Assembly: GCF_052065415.1 (NCBI RefSeq)
Contig: NZ_JBQHUB010000012.1
Span: 9,249 to 73,248, forward strand
Source of the DNA: Pseudoflavonifractor_A sp022772585
Lineage (GTDB): Bacteria; Bacillota; Clostridia; Oscillospirales; Oscillospiraceae
Length of the DNA stretch: 64,000 nucleotides
Direction of reading: 5' to 3'
Shown here: in pieces, positions 22,422 through 30,199 of the stretch
Layout of the letters: every line of letters starts with the position of its first letter
How positions within the stretch are numbered: position 1 is the first letter of the stretch
Notes under the pieces: model-generated
The model's input: only the letters and a program-made list of their open reading frames with translations
Told to the model about the DNA's origin: nothing
Database searches by the model: none
Made by a program: the position numbers and the translations under genes

Positions 22422-22539
22422 GACGGTGTCAAGCACCGTGCTGCCAAAGGCGGCACAAAAAAGTATTGACGATGTTTTCAGCGACTTTGCCGCCGGACCG
22501 CATCTTGCGGCCCGATAAAACGGTCCAGCTGTTTTATCG
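22422..22539 (-). promoter_or_regulatory. ptsI leader hairpin cluster
   Basis: Inverted repeats ACGGTGTCAAGCACCGT (22423-22439), GTGCTGCC/GGCGGCAC (22438-22456), CCGCATCTTGCGG (22498-22510) and CGATAAAAC/GTTTTATCG (22513-22539) fill the intergenic region. GGCGGCAC (from 22449) could instead pair with TTGCCGCC near 22487-22494, so two folds compete. I see no T-run that marks a classical attenuator. Confidence 0.55.
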
Positions 22540-22551
22540 AAAACCAGTATA

Positions 22552-22584
22552 AAAAGGACCGGGCGGCGCGGAACGCCGCCCGGC
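22552..22584 (-). terminator. Terminator of the PTS operon (after IID)
   Basis: CCGGGCGGCG and its mirror arm (22559-22583) followed on the minus strand by CCTTTTTAT. Confidence 0.85.
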
Positions 22585-22602
22585 ACGGATCCGTTCGGGT
22601 GC

Positions 22603-23442
22603 TTAGAAAATACCGATCAGGCCGCCAACAAAGCCGATCACGACAATGCCGAGCATGATCTGCAGCGAGGAGAACTTTTTCTTGCTCAGCAGGGCAAAGA
22701 CGCCCAGCGTAACCGCCAGGGGCAGCAGATTGGGCATGATCGCGTCAAAGATGGAGGACTGAAGATCAAACGCGGAGTCGCCGATGTTAAAGTTGATCTT
22801 CAGGCTGAAGGACACGTAGGAGGAGATGAGGCCGCCCATGACAGTGCAGCCCAGGATACCGGCCGCGCTGATCAGGCGCTTCATTTTGCCGCCGGCCAGC
22901 ACAGCGGTGACCGCGTTGCTGCCCAACTGATAGCCCTTCATCCAGAAATAGCGGGCGATCAGGATCAGGACCAGCGGAAGGCCGAACAGCACGAGCAGGG
23001 AGCCGAAGACGTTGCCCGCGGCAGCCAGGCTGATGCCCAAAGCCACGATCAGGGGGATGATCACGCCCTGGTCCAGCGCGTCGCCGATGCCCGCCATGGG
23101 GCCCATCAGGCCGGTCTTGACCGAGTTGATGGCGTCATCGCTGATCTCAGCACCGTTGGCCTTCTCCTCCTCCATGGCCAGGACCGCGCCATGGATCAGA
23201 GTGCCGAAGTTGGGGTTGGTATTGAAGAAGACCAGATGGCGCTGAAGAGCCGCGATCTTGTCTTCCTTCTTGGGATAGAGCTTTGCCAGAGCGGGAGCCA
23301 TGCAGTGGGCGAAGGCGCCGCCCTGCATACGCTCGTAGTTGTAGTTGGCATGGGAGAAGAACTGCCACAGCCAGTAGGAATGGGAGACGTCCTTCTTGGT
23401 GAGCTTGATCTTTTTCTCCGTGTTCACAGTGTTATCCGTCAT
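22603..23442 (-). CDS. PTS mannose/fructose/sorbose family transporter subunit IID
   Basis: The 279-residue protein starts at the ATG at 23442, nine bases after GGAGGAGG; longer reads lack a site. Family marks: SYWLWQFFSHANYNYERMQG near the start, HLVFFNTNPNFGTLIHGAVL, MGPMAGIGDALDQGVIIPL and a hydrophobic C-terminus. IID forms the membrane channel with IIC. It overlaps the end of IIC by 11 bases and is the last gene of the operon. Confidence 0.95.
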   Translation of the reverse strand: MTDNTVNTEKKIKLTKKDVSHSYWLWQFFSHANYNYERMQGGAFAHCMAPALAKLYPKKEDKIAALQRHLVFFNTNPNFGTLIHGAVLAMEEEKANGAEISDDAINSVKTGLMGPMAGIGDALDQGVIIPLIVALGISLAAAGNVFGSLLVLFGLPLVLILIARYFWMKGYQLGSNAVTAVLAGGKMKRLISAAGILGCTVMGGLISSYVSFSLKINFNIGDSAFDLQSSIFDAIMPNLLPLAVTLGVFALLSKKKFSSLQIMLGIVVIGFVGGLIGIF

Positions 23443-24193
23443 AGCCGACATCCTCCTCCTTGTTGTTGTAAATGAGGTACACAGCGGCAAAAGCCAGGCC
23501 GAACAGGGCCACGCCGACGATGCTCAGGTTGAAATAGGCCACCAGCAGGAAGCCGATCAGCAGGAAGGGCAGCGTGTCCATCTTGAGGATGGCGCGCAGG
23601 TTGAGGCCAATGCCCAGGGCGGGCAGCAGACCGCCTACCACAGAGAAGGCGTTGATGACATTCGTGCCCTCAACGGCCGCCAGGAAGGTCTCCATCAGAG
23701 GCACGCCGGCCATCAGGATGACCAGAGCCACGATCACTTTGAATACCAGCATCATGACCGCGCTGGGCAGCCAGTTCATGAGCATGACGCCCTTCTCGTC
23801 GCCCTTGGCGGCGAAGCTGTCAGCCCAGTGGACAAAGAAGGAGTCAATGGTCATCTTGCCGACCCACCAGATGGTGCCGAACAGGCCCAGAGGCACGGCG
23901 ATGGCCAGGGCCACCTCGGTGCTCACGTTGGTCGCCAGCGCCAAGGCGGTGCCGATGTAACCGGCGATGGCCATGTCGGAGGGCATGGAGCCGCCCACAT
24001 TCAGATGGCCCAGGTAGATGAGGTTAATAGTCGCGCCGATGACCGCGCCCTCAACGGGCCGTCCCATGACCAGGCCGGTCAGGAAGCCGGCCACCACGGG
24101 ACGCTGCAGTACGTAGTAGCCCTCGCCGAAGAACCACGGCGCGTCGGACAGGTAGTACAGGATACCGACGAGTAGTGCTTGGATCCAACTCAT
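23432..24193 (-). CDS. PTS mannose/sorbose family transporter subunit IIC
   Basis: The 253-residue membrane protein has about eight helices and family motifs WFFGEGYYVLQRPVVAGFLT, GRPVEGAVIGATINLIYLG and GGSMPSDMAIAGYIGTALAL. It binds and conducts the sugar with IID. A gap of 161 bases separates it from IIB, unusual in an otherwise tight operon; the gap has GC-rich inverted repeats but no clear promoter. Confidence 0.94.
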   Translation of the reverse strand: MSWIQALLVGILYYLSDAPWFFGEGYYVLQRPVVAGFLTGLVMGRPVEGAVIGATINLIYLGHLNVGGSMPSDMAIAGYIGTALALATNVSTEVALAIAVPLGLFGTIWWVGKMTIDSFFVHWADSFAAKGDEKGVMLMNWLPSAVMMLVFKVIVALVILMAGVPLMETFLAAVEGTNVINAFSVVGGLLPALGIGLNLRAILKMDTLPFLLIGFLLVAYFNLSIVGVALFGLAFAAVYLIYNNKEEDVGYDG

Positions 24194-24354
24194 AATGATT
24201 TACCTCCTCTTATTTGTCTCATCGACCATTGGAATGTATATAAAAGCGTCGGGCGCCTGCCCTTCGCCAGCTCCCGGCAGGAGCGGGGATACATGCCCGG
24301 GATGAGGAGTGCGCTCTGCGGCCGGCTCTCTCCTGCCGGCCTTGGGCCGTCTTC

Positions 24355-24828
24355 TTACAGCTTCACCTTGTCGATCTCGATGCACTTGCCGTCGGGCACG
24401 ATCTGGCAGAATACCCGGATACCCCTGGCGGCAATGGCCTTGAGCTGCTCCAGCTCCTCCGGGGAGACCTGGATATTGCGCAGGATCATCTTACGGCCGG
24501 CCACATAGCCCATGCCGCCCAGGTTCAGCTCCTTCATCTCCACGCCGCTGTTGAGCAGCTTCTCCATGACGTCAGGCGTCTTGGCAAGTACGATGGTACG
24601 CATCTCGGGGGGATCATTTTTGATGGCATCCACAGCCTGCTCCACCGTGAGGATGGAGACATCGCAGCCCTTGGGGACCGCCATCTTCATGACCTGGCAC
24701 ATAAAGGCGTCCTTAGCCACCTTATCGTCCACAACGAAGATGCGGTTGGCCTTGTACACCTTGGACCAGCCGGTCATCACCTGGCCGTGGATCAGTCGGT
24801 CGTCGATGCGGTAGAATACTACACTCAT
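24355..24828 (-). CDS. PTS mannose/sorbose family subunit IIB
   Basis: The 157-residue cytosolic protein has the phosphorylated His14 in RIDDRLIHGQVMTGWSK, followed by NRIFVVDDKVAKD and LNLGGMGYVAGRK, all typical of the IIB(Man) fold. It takes phosphate from IIA and passes it to the incoming sugar. Its ATG overlaps the IIA stop codon (ATGA). Confidence 0.95.
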   Translation of the reverse strand: MSVVFYRIDDRLIHGQVMTGWSKVYKANRIFVVDDKVAKDAFMCQVMKMAVPKGCDVSILTVEQAVDAIKNDPPEMRTIVLAKTPDVMEKLLNSGVEMKELNLGGMGYVAGRKMILRNIQVSPEELEQLKAIAARGIRVFCQIVPDGKCIEIDKVKL

Positions 24829-25238
24829 TCCGATGCGCTCCTTTCTTTGATCACGTCGTCCGCACTGATGAAGCCCTCCCGGCCTGCCTCGATCCCCGCG
24901 GAGATGAGCTCCTGCACGTTCATCTCCTCCCGGAGGGTAAGGATCTCCAGCAGCGCCGGAAGATTATAACCGGACAGGGCGTGCACGCCCCGCTTCATCA
25001 CCATCAGCATCGCGGTATTGGAGGGGGTCCCGCTGGACAGGTCGGCCAGGATCAGGGTGTTGTCCGCTTCTCCGAACTCGTCGATGGCCTGCTCCAGCTT
25101 TTCGGCGAAGGTATCCACCGTATCGCCGGGGTACAGGCCGAACACAGCCAGCTTTTCCTGGGCGCCCAGGATCATTTCGGCGGCCTCCCGCATACCGGCG
25201 GCAAAGGCTCCATGGCTAATCAGAATCAGATTGATCAC
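24825..25238 (-). CDS. PTS mannose/sorbose family subunit IIA
   Basis: The 137-residue protein has active His9 in LILISHGAFAAGM and the strand NTLILADLSSGTPSNTAMLM of the EIIA-Man fold. It accepts phosphate from HPr. The start is a GTG at 25238. IIA and IIB are separate proteins here, in contrast to fused ManX. Confidence 0.93.
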   Translation of the reverse strand: MINLILISHGAFAAGMREAAEMILGAQEKLAVFGLYPGDTVDTFAEKLEQAIDEFGEADNTLILADLSSGTPSNTAMLMVMKRGVHALSGYNLPALLEILTLREEMNVQELISAGIEAGREGFISADDVIKERSASE

Positions 25239-25278
25239 AGTGTTTCCGTTCCTTTCCTCTGGGCGTTGCCCACGGCGT

Positions 25279-26331
25279 TCAGTCTCCGCTCAGATCGATG
25301 AGCACACGGTAGGTCTCGGGGCTGGCGGCCCGCTCGAAGGCCTTCTGGCACTCGCTCAGGTCATAGCGCTCCGTGATGAAGGGTGCCACCTCGATGAGGT
25401 GATAGCCCAGCAGCCGGGAAGCGGTCCAGAAGTTCTTGGCGGTGGGGCTGTAGGAGCCTGTGATGCGCTTCTCGCTGTAGTGGATCTTGTTGGGGTCGAT
25501 CTGGATGGGTCCGCTGGGATGGAAGGAGCCATAGTAGACCATACGTCCCCGCTTGGCCAGGCACTCCAGATAATCCTGGGCCAGCGAGAGGACATTGACC
25601 GTGTAGAAGCACACATGGGCGCCCCGGCCGCCGGTCAGCGATTTGATGGTCTCAATGGGATCGCAGCTCATGGGGTCGATCACCACGTCGGCGCCCATCT
25701 CCCTGGCCTTGTTCCGGCGGGCCTCGTCGGGCTCCACCAGGATGGTGCGGGCGCCCCGCTTCTTGCACAGCACATTGTGGAGCTGGCCCATGATGCCGCC
25801 GCCCACGATGACCACGTCCTCGCCGAACTCCACCTCGGCCTGGTCCAGACTGCCCAGGCAGCAGGCCAGAGGCTCGGCAAAGGCGGCGGTGGCCAGATCG
25901 GCGTTCTCGTCGGGAAGGGCGTATACCCGGTTGGAGGCAATGGCCAGATACTGGGCAAAGCCGCCGGTGCCGGGGATGCCGTCGAAGGTGCGGCCCTTGG
26001 ACTTGCCGGTACACTCGTTGTCGTGGCCCCGGTAGCACTGCTCGCACTGTCCGCAGCTGTCATATGTCTTGACCACTACCCGCTGACCCACTTTCAGGTC
26101 GGTGATGGTGTCCGCCCCGATGGCGGCCACGGTGCCCGAGACCTCATGGCCGGGGACAAAGGGCAGCGCCACGTCTCCGCCGGCAAAGATCCGCTGCTCC
26201 CAGGTGCAGATGAGACACTTCTCAATACGCACCAGCACCTCGCCCGCGGCAGGCGTGGGGGTGGTGATCTCCCTCACCTCGGCCTTGCGGGGCTCGGTGA
26301 TAATGATGGCTTTCATTTTTTCGGGAATCAT
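25279..26331 (-). CDS. Zinc-dependent medium-chain alcohol/polyol dehydrogenase
   Basis: The 350-residue protein has an N-terminal GroES-like domain with catalytic-Zn residues in EKCLICTWEQ and FVPGHEVSG, and a structural-Zn loop with four Cys (CGQCEQCYRGHDNEC). The NAD(P) Rossmann motif is VIVGGGIMGQLHN near residue 180. It should oxidise a secondary alcohol. Between the aldolase and PTS genes, its substrate is probably the imported sugar or alditol or its phosphate; the reaction order is inference. It starts at the ATG at 26331 with AGAGGAGG. Confidence 0.9.
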   Translation of the reverse strand: MIPEKMKAIIITEPRKAEVREITTPTPAAGEVLVRIEKCLICTWEQRIFAGGDVALPFVPGHEVSGTVAAIGADTITDLKVGQRVVVKTYDSCGQCEQCYRGHDNECTGKSKGRTFDGIPGTGGFAQYLAIASNRVYALPDENADLATAAFAEPLACCLGSLDQAEVEFGEDVVIVGGGIMGQLHNVLCKKRGARTILVEPDEARRNKAREMGADVVIDPMSCDPIETIKSLTGGRGAHVCFYTVNVLSLAQDYLECLAKRGRMVYYGSFHPSGPIQIDPNKIHYSEKRITGSYSPTAKNFWTASRLLGYHLIEVAPFITERYDLSECQKAFERAASPETYRVLIDLSGD

Positions 26332-26359
26332 GTGGAAAACCTCCTCTGAAAACGGTTCC

Positions 26360-27133
26360 TTACAGGCCCTGGATGTCGGAAGCCTTCTTGCCGTTGTGGA
26401 CCAGGTCCACCAGGGCGCGGGTCACGGCCTCGGGATCAGGGTGCTTCCAGATATTGCGGCCGATGGCCACGCCGCTGGCCCCCGCGGACATGGCCTGCTC
26501 GATGCAGACGAACAGGTCGGAGAGCTGGCTCGTCTTTTCGCCGCCCAGCACCACCACGGGCTGATAAGAGGCGTCGATGACCTGACGGAACTCCTCAGGG
26601 GTACCTGCAAAGGTAGTCTTGATGATGCTGGCGCCGTACTCGCAGCCGGTGCGGGCTGCCAGGCGGACGTTCTCCACCGTCTTGGGCACGTCACTGCCAA
26701 AGCCGCCGGGCAGCATCTCGGCCATGACGGGCATGCCCCAGGCCCTGCCCTGGGCGGCCAGATCGGCCACGTTCTTCATGCAGTCCTGCTCTGTGGGCGT
26801 GCCGGGGAAACCGTTGCAGGCCACCGCGTCGGCGCCTACGCGGAGGGCGTCCTCCACCGAGAAGAGCATCCGGGGATAGCCGTTGGCGCTGCTGGGGATG
26901 GCGGAATAGCCGCCGTCGCACCGCAGGATCAGGCCCACATTCTTCAGGATGTCCTGATATTGATTGGCAATACCAAAGGTGGTCAGTACGGCGTCGGCGC
27001 CGCCGGCCACGATGGCCTCCAGGATCTCGCCGGTCTTATCCAGGGCAGGATTCACGTTCAGGCCCATGCCGTGATCCATGGCCGCGATCACGGTCTTCCC
27101 GTCCGCCCGAAAAATACGTCCCAGTCTTCTCAT
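26360..27133 (-). CDS. Class I aldolase of the DhnA/DeoC-LsrF family
   Basis: The 257-residue TIM barrel has ADGKTVIAAMDHGMGL at the start, the Schiff-base Lys in YGASIIKTTFAGTPEEFRQV, and the phosphate-binding VVLGGEKT and GASGVAIGRNIW strands. Homologues include archaeal-type fructose-bisphosphate aldolase, LsrF and ADH synthase. In this operon it probably cleaves a phosphorylated ketose or keto-acid made from the PTS substrate. The exact substrate cannot be read from sequence. Confidence 0.88.
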   Translation of the reverse strand: MRRLGRIFRADGKTVIAAMDHGMGLNVNPALDKTGEILEAIVAGGADAVLTTFGIANQYQDILKNVGLILRCDGGYSAIPSSANGYPRMLFSVEDALRVGADAVACNGFPGTPTEQDCMKNVADLAAQGRAWGMPVMAEMLPGGFGSDVPKTVENVRLAARTGCEYGASIIKTTFAGTPEEFRQVIDASYQPVVVLGGEKTSQLSDLFVCIEQAMSAGASGVAIGRNIWKHPDPEAVTRALVDLVHNGKKASDIQGL

Positions 27134-27187
27134 GATTTTTCCTCCTAAAAAACAATATCCGCTTAGAGGGGGGCCTCCAAAATTTCG

Positions 27188-27451
27188 TTACAGATTTTCC
27201 TCGCAGATCTGCCGGATCTGCTGGGAGACCTCCTGCTCATCCTCGCCCTCCGCCGTGATGGTAATGGTGTCTCCTGTTTTGATCCCCATTCCCATAACGG
27301 CCAGGATGCGGTTGGCACTGGCCTTTTTCTCTCCCTTTGAAATCTCGATGATGGAGTGACACTGCTTGGTCAGCTTGGCGAACATCCCGGCGGGGCGTGC
27401 GTGCATCCCCAGCTCGCTTTTCACCGTATAGGTAATTTCTTTCACATCCAT
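27188..27451 (-). CDS. HPr-family phosphocarrier protein with Arg at the Ser46 position
   Basis: The 87-residue protein has the active His17 in LGMHARPAGMF. The second landmark, normally KSIMGVMSLG with regulatory Ser46 in Firmicutes, reads NRILAVMGMG, with Arg48 in that place. HprK kinase would have no Ser to modify, so this HPr should carry phosphate without taking part in CcpA-type catabolite repression. It is the first gene of the PTS operon, starting at the ATG at 27451 behind AGGAGG. Confidence 0.93.
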   Translation of the reverse strand: MDVKEITYTVKSELGMHARPAGMFAKLTKQCHSIIEISKGEKKASANRILAVMGMGIKTGDTITITAEGEDEQEVSQQIRQICEENL

Positions 27452-27499
27452 CCTCCTTTTCAATTTGTCCATTTTGTCAGGTTCCTCTTGACTTTACCC

Positions 27500-27528
27500 A
27501 TTATAGCTAGTGAAAAATGACATAACAA
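27500..27528 (-). promoter_or_regulatory. Promoter of the PTS operon
   Basis: On the minus strand TTGTTA (27523-27528), 17 bases, TATAAT (27500-27505). It faces the regulator promoter across about 80 bases of AT-rich DNA, the likely operator region. Confidence 0.65.
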
Positions 27529-27606
27529 TGTGGTTTCCTACCAATTTTAAACGGCTCATTTTGTGAACTGCTCCCAAAATATGCACAAAAACCAGAATTC
27601 ATTATA

Positions 27607-27634
27607 TTGCTTTTCAGCGAAAATAGACTATAAT
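27607..27634 (+). promoter_or_regulatory. Promoter of the PucR-type regulator gene
   Basis: TTGCTT (27607-27612), 16 bases, TATAAT (27629-27634). Confidence 0.65.
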
Positions 27635-27669
27635 ATTTTCAGCCTATTTTGACAGGAGGGACAGGAGAT

Positions 27670-29283
27670 ATGTCATACTCACCACCGGTCGCCGCCGCGT
27701 CCTTTACGCTGAAGGATCTGCTGGGCCTGGGCTCCATGTCGGGTGCCCGCCTTCTCTCCGGCAGCAGGCTTGATGTGCCCATCACCCGGGCCAATGTGGT
27801 GGAGATCGCCAATATGGCTGATTGGGCCAAAGCCGGCGAGTGTGTGATCAGCTCGGGCTATCTCTTCCGCGACCGGGAGGAGCTGCTGGAGGAGCAGCTT
27901 CCCCAGCTTCAGGCGGCAGGCGCGGCCGTCCTCTGCCTCAAGCCCCTCCGTTTTCGTCAGGGACTGCCCGACCGTTTCGTCCAGCGGGCCGTGGAATTGG
28001 ACTTCCCGCTGGTGGAGCTGCCCATGACCGCCGTTTTTGCCAGCATCGTCCAGGAGAGCATGGAGGAGATCTTCCGCCGGGAGACCCAATCCTTCCAGCG
28101 CATGCAGAACAAAATGGAGCTTCTGCTGGACGCCTTTATGAGGTCCGAGGACCCGGAGACCAGTCTGGCCGCCCTGGAAAAGGCCATCTCCAACCCCGTG
28201 CTGGTCTTTGATTCGGAAAACGAGCTGGTCTCCACCCAGCAGAGCCGGGAACTGCTGGGCGGACTGCAGGAGGATGTGATCCGCCAGCTCTACAAGCGGG
28301 CCAACCTCCCCACCCTTTTCTTCCTGCGGGAGGGCAAGCCGGTGGAGATCCCCGTCCACTTTTTTGACATCGGCGGCCACAGCGGCATTCGCATCATCAT
28401 TCCGGAGTATTACACCCCGCTGGACCAGGAAGACCAGCGGGTCATCGGCCGGGTCAGCCACATTCTGGCCGCTGAGATGAAAAATGCCATCGCGGTCAAG
28501 AAGGTCCGCCGGAAGTACAAGCGCCAATTTGTGGAAAACTGGCTCTTCGGCCGTCTGGGGGACGCCATCAACATCTGCCTCTCTGCCCAGACCGACGGTT
28601 ACACCGTCAGCGTGGACCGCCGCTACCGGGCCGCCATCGTCAACCTGAACACCCCGCACAACTCCGACGCCTTTGCAGAGGAGGATGTGAGCATCATCCG
28701 CCACATCATCCGCAATCTCAACTCCAACATCATGTTCACAGTGCTGGAGGGCAAGCTGATCCTGGTCATCGAGGACGGCCCCACCGGCGATTTTTCCCTG
28801 CACGAGCTCTCTCTCCTTATGGAAAAGCTCAACTACATCATGGACAAGGGCGACATGAGCTTCTGCATCAGCGACTCCTACCCGGTGCAGGACCTTCCTC
28901 TGGCCTACCAGCAGGCCAGAAAGATCAGCGCCATCAGCCGGAAATGCGGCATCCGCCGCCAGGCCATTACCTACGAGACCCTGGGGGTCCTCTACCTGCT
29001 GGCCCTCCTGCCGGAGGATGACGCCATACAGCAGTACAAGGACCGTTTTCTCCGGCCGCTGAAAGAGTATGACAGCGCCCACCGCACCGCTCTGCTGGAC
29101 ACGCTGCGGATCTATCTGGAGCAGGGCTGCAACACCCAGAAGACCGCCCAGCTTCTCCACAGCCACTATAACACGGTGGTCTACCGCATCGCCCAGATCG
29201 AACGGCTGCTGGACCTCTCCATATCCGACGTGGAGACCCAGCTCCAGCTTCGCATTGCCTTCAAGCTGGATCTGATCCGCTGA
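27670..29283 (+). CDS. PucR family transcriptional regulator
   Basis: The 537-residue protein starts at the ATG at 27670 (ACAGGAGAT). Residues 10-125 are the PucR N-terminal domain (LKDLLGLGSMSGARLLSG, ADWAKAGECVISSGY, LDFPLVELP). A GGDEF-like middle domain covers about 285-400. The C-terminal PucR helix-turn-helix reads TLRIYLEQGCNTQKTAQLLH and NTVVYRIAQIERLL. It is divergent from the PTS operon and is the obvious candidate regulator. PucR-type control, rather than the LevR/ManR type common for mannose-family PTS, is unusual. Confidence 0.92.
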   Translation: MSYSPPVAAASFTLKDLLGLGSMSGARLLSGSRLDVPITRANVVEIANMADWAKAGECVISSGYLFRDREELLEEQLPQLQAAGAAVLCLKPLRFRQGLPDRFVQRAVELDFPLVELPMTAVFASIVQESMEEIFRRETQSFQRMQNKMELLLDAFMRSEDPETSLAALEKAISNPVLVFDSENELVSTQQSRELLGGLQEDVIRQLYKRANLPTLFFLREGKPVEIPVHFFDIGGHSGIRIIIPEYYTPLDQEDQRVIGRVSHILAAEMKNAIAVKKVRRKYKRQFVENWLFGRLGDAINICLSAQTDGYTVSVDRRYRAAIVNLNTPHNSDAFAEEDVSIIRHIIRNLNSNIMFTVLEGKLILVIEDGPTGDFSLHELSLLMEKLNYIMDKGDMSFCISDSYPVQDLPLAYQQARKISAISRKCGIRRQAITYETLGVLYLLALLPEDDAIQQYKDRFLRPLKEYDSAHRTALLDTLRIYLEQGCNTQKTAQLLHSHYNTVVYRIAQIERLLDLSISDVETQLQLRIAFKLDLIR

Positions 29284-29335
29284 GGGCATTGTTCCACGTT
29301 CCCATATTCCTGCCCGGACGGCCCGTTCGGAGTGG

Positions 29336-29387
29336 AAAAAAGCCGGGCCGCCCGGGGATCTCCCCAGGCAGCCCGGCAATTTTTTGA
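29336..29387. terminator. Terminator between the regulator and the small membrane protein gene
   Basis: GCCGGGC (29342-29348) and GCCCGGC (29371-29377) with an inner CCGGGGATCTCCCC hairpin, T-run on one side and A-run on the other; serves both converging genes. Confidence 0.82.
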
Positions 29388-29427
29388 TCTTGATCCAGGG
29401 GCGGAATCGTCCCCGGAGCACATGTCC

Positions 29428-29616
29428 TTAATCGTCCCAGTCCGCGTAATCGTCAAACTCCGAGTGGCAGCAGCAGGCCTTCCCCGCGGACAGCTTCTCC
29501 TTGGCGCAGCCAAAGAAGGCCGCGATCTTGTCCCAGTATGCGATGATACAGCAGACCCCGGCGGCAATCGTCAGCGAGAGAGCCACGATCTTCAGCACAA
29601 AACGGGCGATTTTCAT
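29428..29616 (-). CDS. Small membrane protein, Cys-rich tail, function unknown
   Basis: A 62-residue product with one membrane helix (about 7-28, LKIVALSLTIAAGVCCIIAYW), a short amphipathic stretch and a C-terminal tail GKACCCHSEFDDYADWDD with three adjacent Cys and six acidic residues. A strong AAGGAGG ribosome site and the terminator downstream support it as a real gene. The tail could bind a metal. I do not recognise the family. Confidence 0.7.
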   Translation of the reverse strand: MKIARFVLKIVALSLTIAAGVCCIIAYWDKIAAFFGCAKEKLSAGKACCCHSEFDDYADWDD

Positions 29617-29712
29617 ATCCCGTCGCCTCCTTGTCCAAATGATAGTTTTAGTTTACACGCTTTCCGGCCAAATTACAATGCTTATCTGCCATACCGCAGT
29701 AAACTTTTTCCC

Positions 29713-29741
29713 TTGTAGTTTGCAGGGAAATAGAATATAAT
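29713..29741 (+). promoter_or_regulatory. Promoter of the yloU-fakA operon
   Basis: TTGTAG (29713-29718), 17 bases, TATAAT (29736-29741). Confidence 0.7.
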
Positions 29742-29818
29742 AAAGAAACGAATGGAAAGAAATCTGCCGCGTATTTTTACGCGGGTGCCAATTCTCGGAT
29801 AGAAAGGAAGGGTCCTTT

Positions 29819-30169
29819 ATGAAGCTGCAGACCGAAAAGGGTGAGATCCGCATCAGCAGCGAGGTGTTTACCAATATCACCGGCGCCGCGGCCACCAATT
29901 GCTACGGAGTGAAGGGCATGGCCATCCGCTCCAAGACCGACGGGCTGGTCCACCTGCTCCGTCGGGAGTCCATGTCCAAGGGCGTGAAGGTCACTTATAA
30001 CGACGATTCCAGCGTCTCCATCGAGCTGCATATTATCGTGGACAACGGCGTCAACCTGATGGCGGTGAGCCGCTCCATCATGAGCGAGGTCCGCTATATC
30101 GTCAGCCGCACCACCGGTGTGGAAGTCAAGAACGTGGACGTCTGCATCGACTCCATGGTCATCGGCTGA
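29819..30169 (+). CDS. yloU: Asp23/Gls24 family protein (YloU)
   Basis: The 116-residue protein has the Asp23 fold motifs: IRISSEVFTNITGAAATNCYG, GVKVTYNDDSSVSIELHIIV, and VSRTTGVEVKNVDVCIDSM. Its role is poorly known, but it is nearly always encoded directly before the fatty-acid kinase subunit FakA/YloV, as here with 30 bases between. Confidence 0.93.
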   Translation: MKLQTEKGEIRISSEVFTNITGAAATNCYGVKGMAIRSKTDGLVHLLRRESMSKGVKVTYNDDSSVSIELHIIVDNGVNLMAVSRSIMSEVRYIVSRTTGVEVKNVDVCIDSMVIG

Positions 30170-30199
30170 TCACCCCCATCGAAAGGAAGGAACACGGAC

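Noticed and set aside
27500..27640. Sigma-54 promoter for the mannose-type PTS operon
   Set aside because: No GG-N10-GC pair with -24/-12 spacing was found; sigma-A type boxes are present, and no LevR-like activator is nearby.
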